From assembly GCA_004292955.1 (NCBI GenBank), contig RDXX01000010.1, positions 78,371 to 142,370 of the forward strand: DNA of 64,000 nt. The letters run 5' to 3'. This document shows positions 63,771 to 64,000 of this stretch, in pieces; position 1 is the stretch's first letter; every line of letters begins with the position of its first letter. This stretch comes from Oscillatoriales cyanobacterium (lineage in GTDB: Bacteria > Cyanobacteriota > Cyanobacteriia > Cyanobacteriales > Microcoleaceae). The position numbers and the translations under genes are program-made. Below the pieces are notes generated by a model. The model saw only the letters and a program-made list of their open reading frames with translations, did no database searches and had not been told where the DNA came from.

Positions 63771-64000
63771 GAGCAAATTGTGGCGGCGCGAGACTATTTG
63801 CCCCTGGTTCAATTTGTTTTTGCCCCCGTGCCATTGGATGACAGATGTGGGCGTCTTGCGTCAGAGAAATCTGCATTTGGACTAATTATAATTTTTTACC
63901 TGCCATGTTGACGCTCGCAGGAACTCGTATATAATACAAAGCACAGTACATTTACTCATGTCGAGTCAAATGCAGCTCGTAGAAAAACACGTAATTAACA

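Overview
The window comes from a cyanobacterial chromosome, most likely a filamentous Oscillatoriales (Microcoleus/Oscillatoria-like). The evidence is the frequent HIP1 octamer GCGATCGC, the cyanobacterial/plastid genes ycf46 and ycf35, a cyanobactin gene cluster, and many short palindromic and MITE-like repeats of the kind common in these genomes.

Layout. 1-7.3 kb: a family 2 glycosyltransferase, Dps, a sugar-1-kinase/nucleotidyltransferase fusion, a ribbon-helix-helix protein, Ycf46 and Ycf35. 7.3-16.4 kb: a surface-polysaccharide block with glycosyltransferases (GT4, GT4, GT2, GT4, GT2) and left-handed beta-helix acyltransferases. 16.4-20.6 kb: a graveyard of nested insertions. It holds an acetyltransferase tail cut by a TnpB element, that element cut by an IS701-type IS with perfect 23-bp ends, a decayed IS630, and a histidine-kinase tail split by a 173-bp MITE with a 6-bp target duplication.

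20.6-35.7 kb: a cyanobactin (ribosomal peptide) cluster. It begins with a truncated patA, then an intact patA (N-protease), a patB-like gene, a patC-position gene, patD (cyclodehydratase), patE (precursor with four hexapeptide cores), two tandem patF genes, and patG (oxidase plus macrocyclase protease). A DUF5829-like gene follows. PatD should heterocyclise Cys and Ser/Thr in the cores, PatA cut the N-terminal side, PatG oxidise, cut the C-terminal side and close the ring. The alternating X-T/S-X-C-X-T cores predict small tris-azole(ine) macrocycles, one of them containing His. A decayed copy of the patA 5' end lies at 38.75-38.94 kb, so patA-derived remnants flank the cluster on both sides.

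36-44.7 kb: lipoxygenase, sulfatase, MscS-type channel, EgtD and a choloylglycine-hydrolase-family amidase. 44.7-51.3 kb: an ECF-like sigma factor and an overlapping TPR gene upstream of several secreted or small proteins. Four of these share an upstream GAAACGTC-like motif, and a second copy of the TPR 3' end is present. One secreted protein is interrupted by two in-frame TAG codons. 51.7-54 kb: a PLP decarboxylase. 54.6-56.5 kb: a tightly packed GIY-YIG/micro-ORF set and an ORF-less group II intron. 56.5-61.6 kb: a GntR regulator and two paralogous PAS-only proteins separated by an IS5-type relic and a TnpB-only (IS1341-like) element. 62.3-64 kb: a haem-oxygenase-fold protein and a primase-like fragment.
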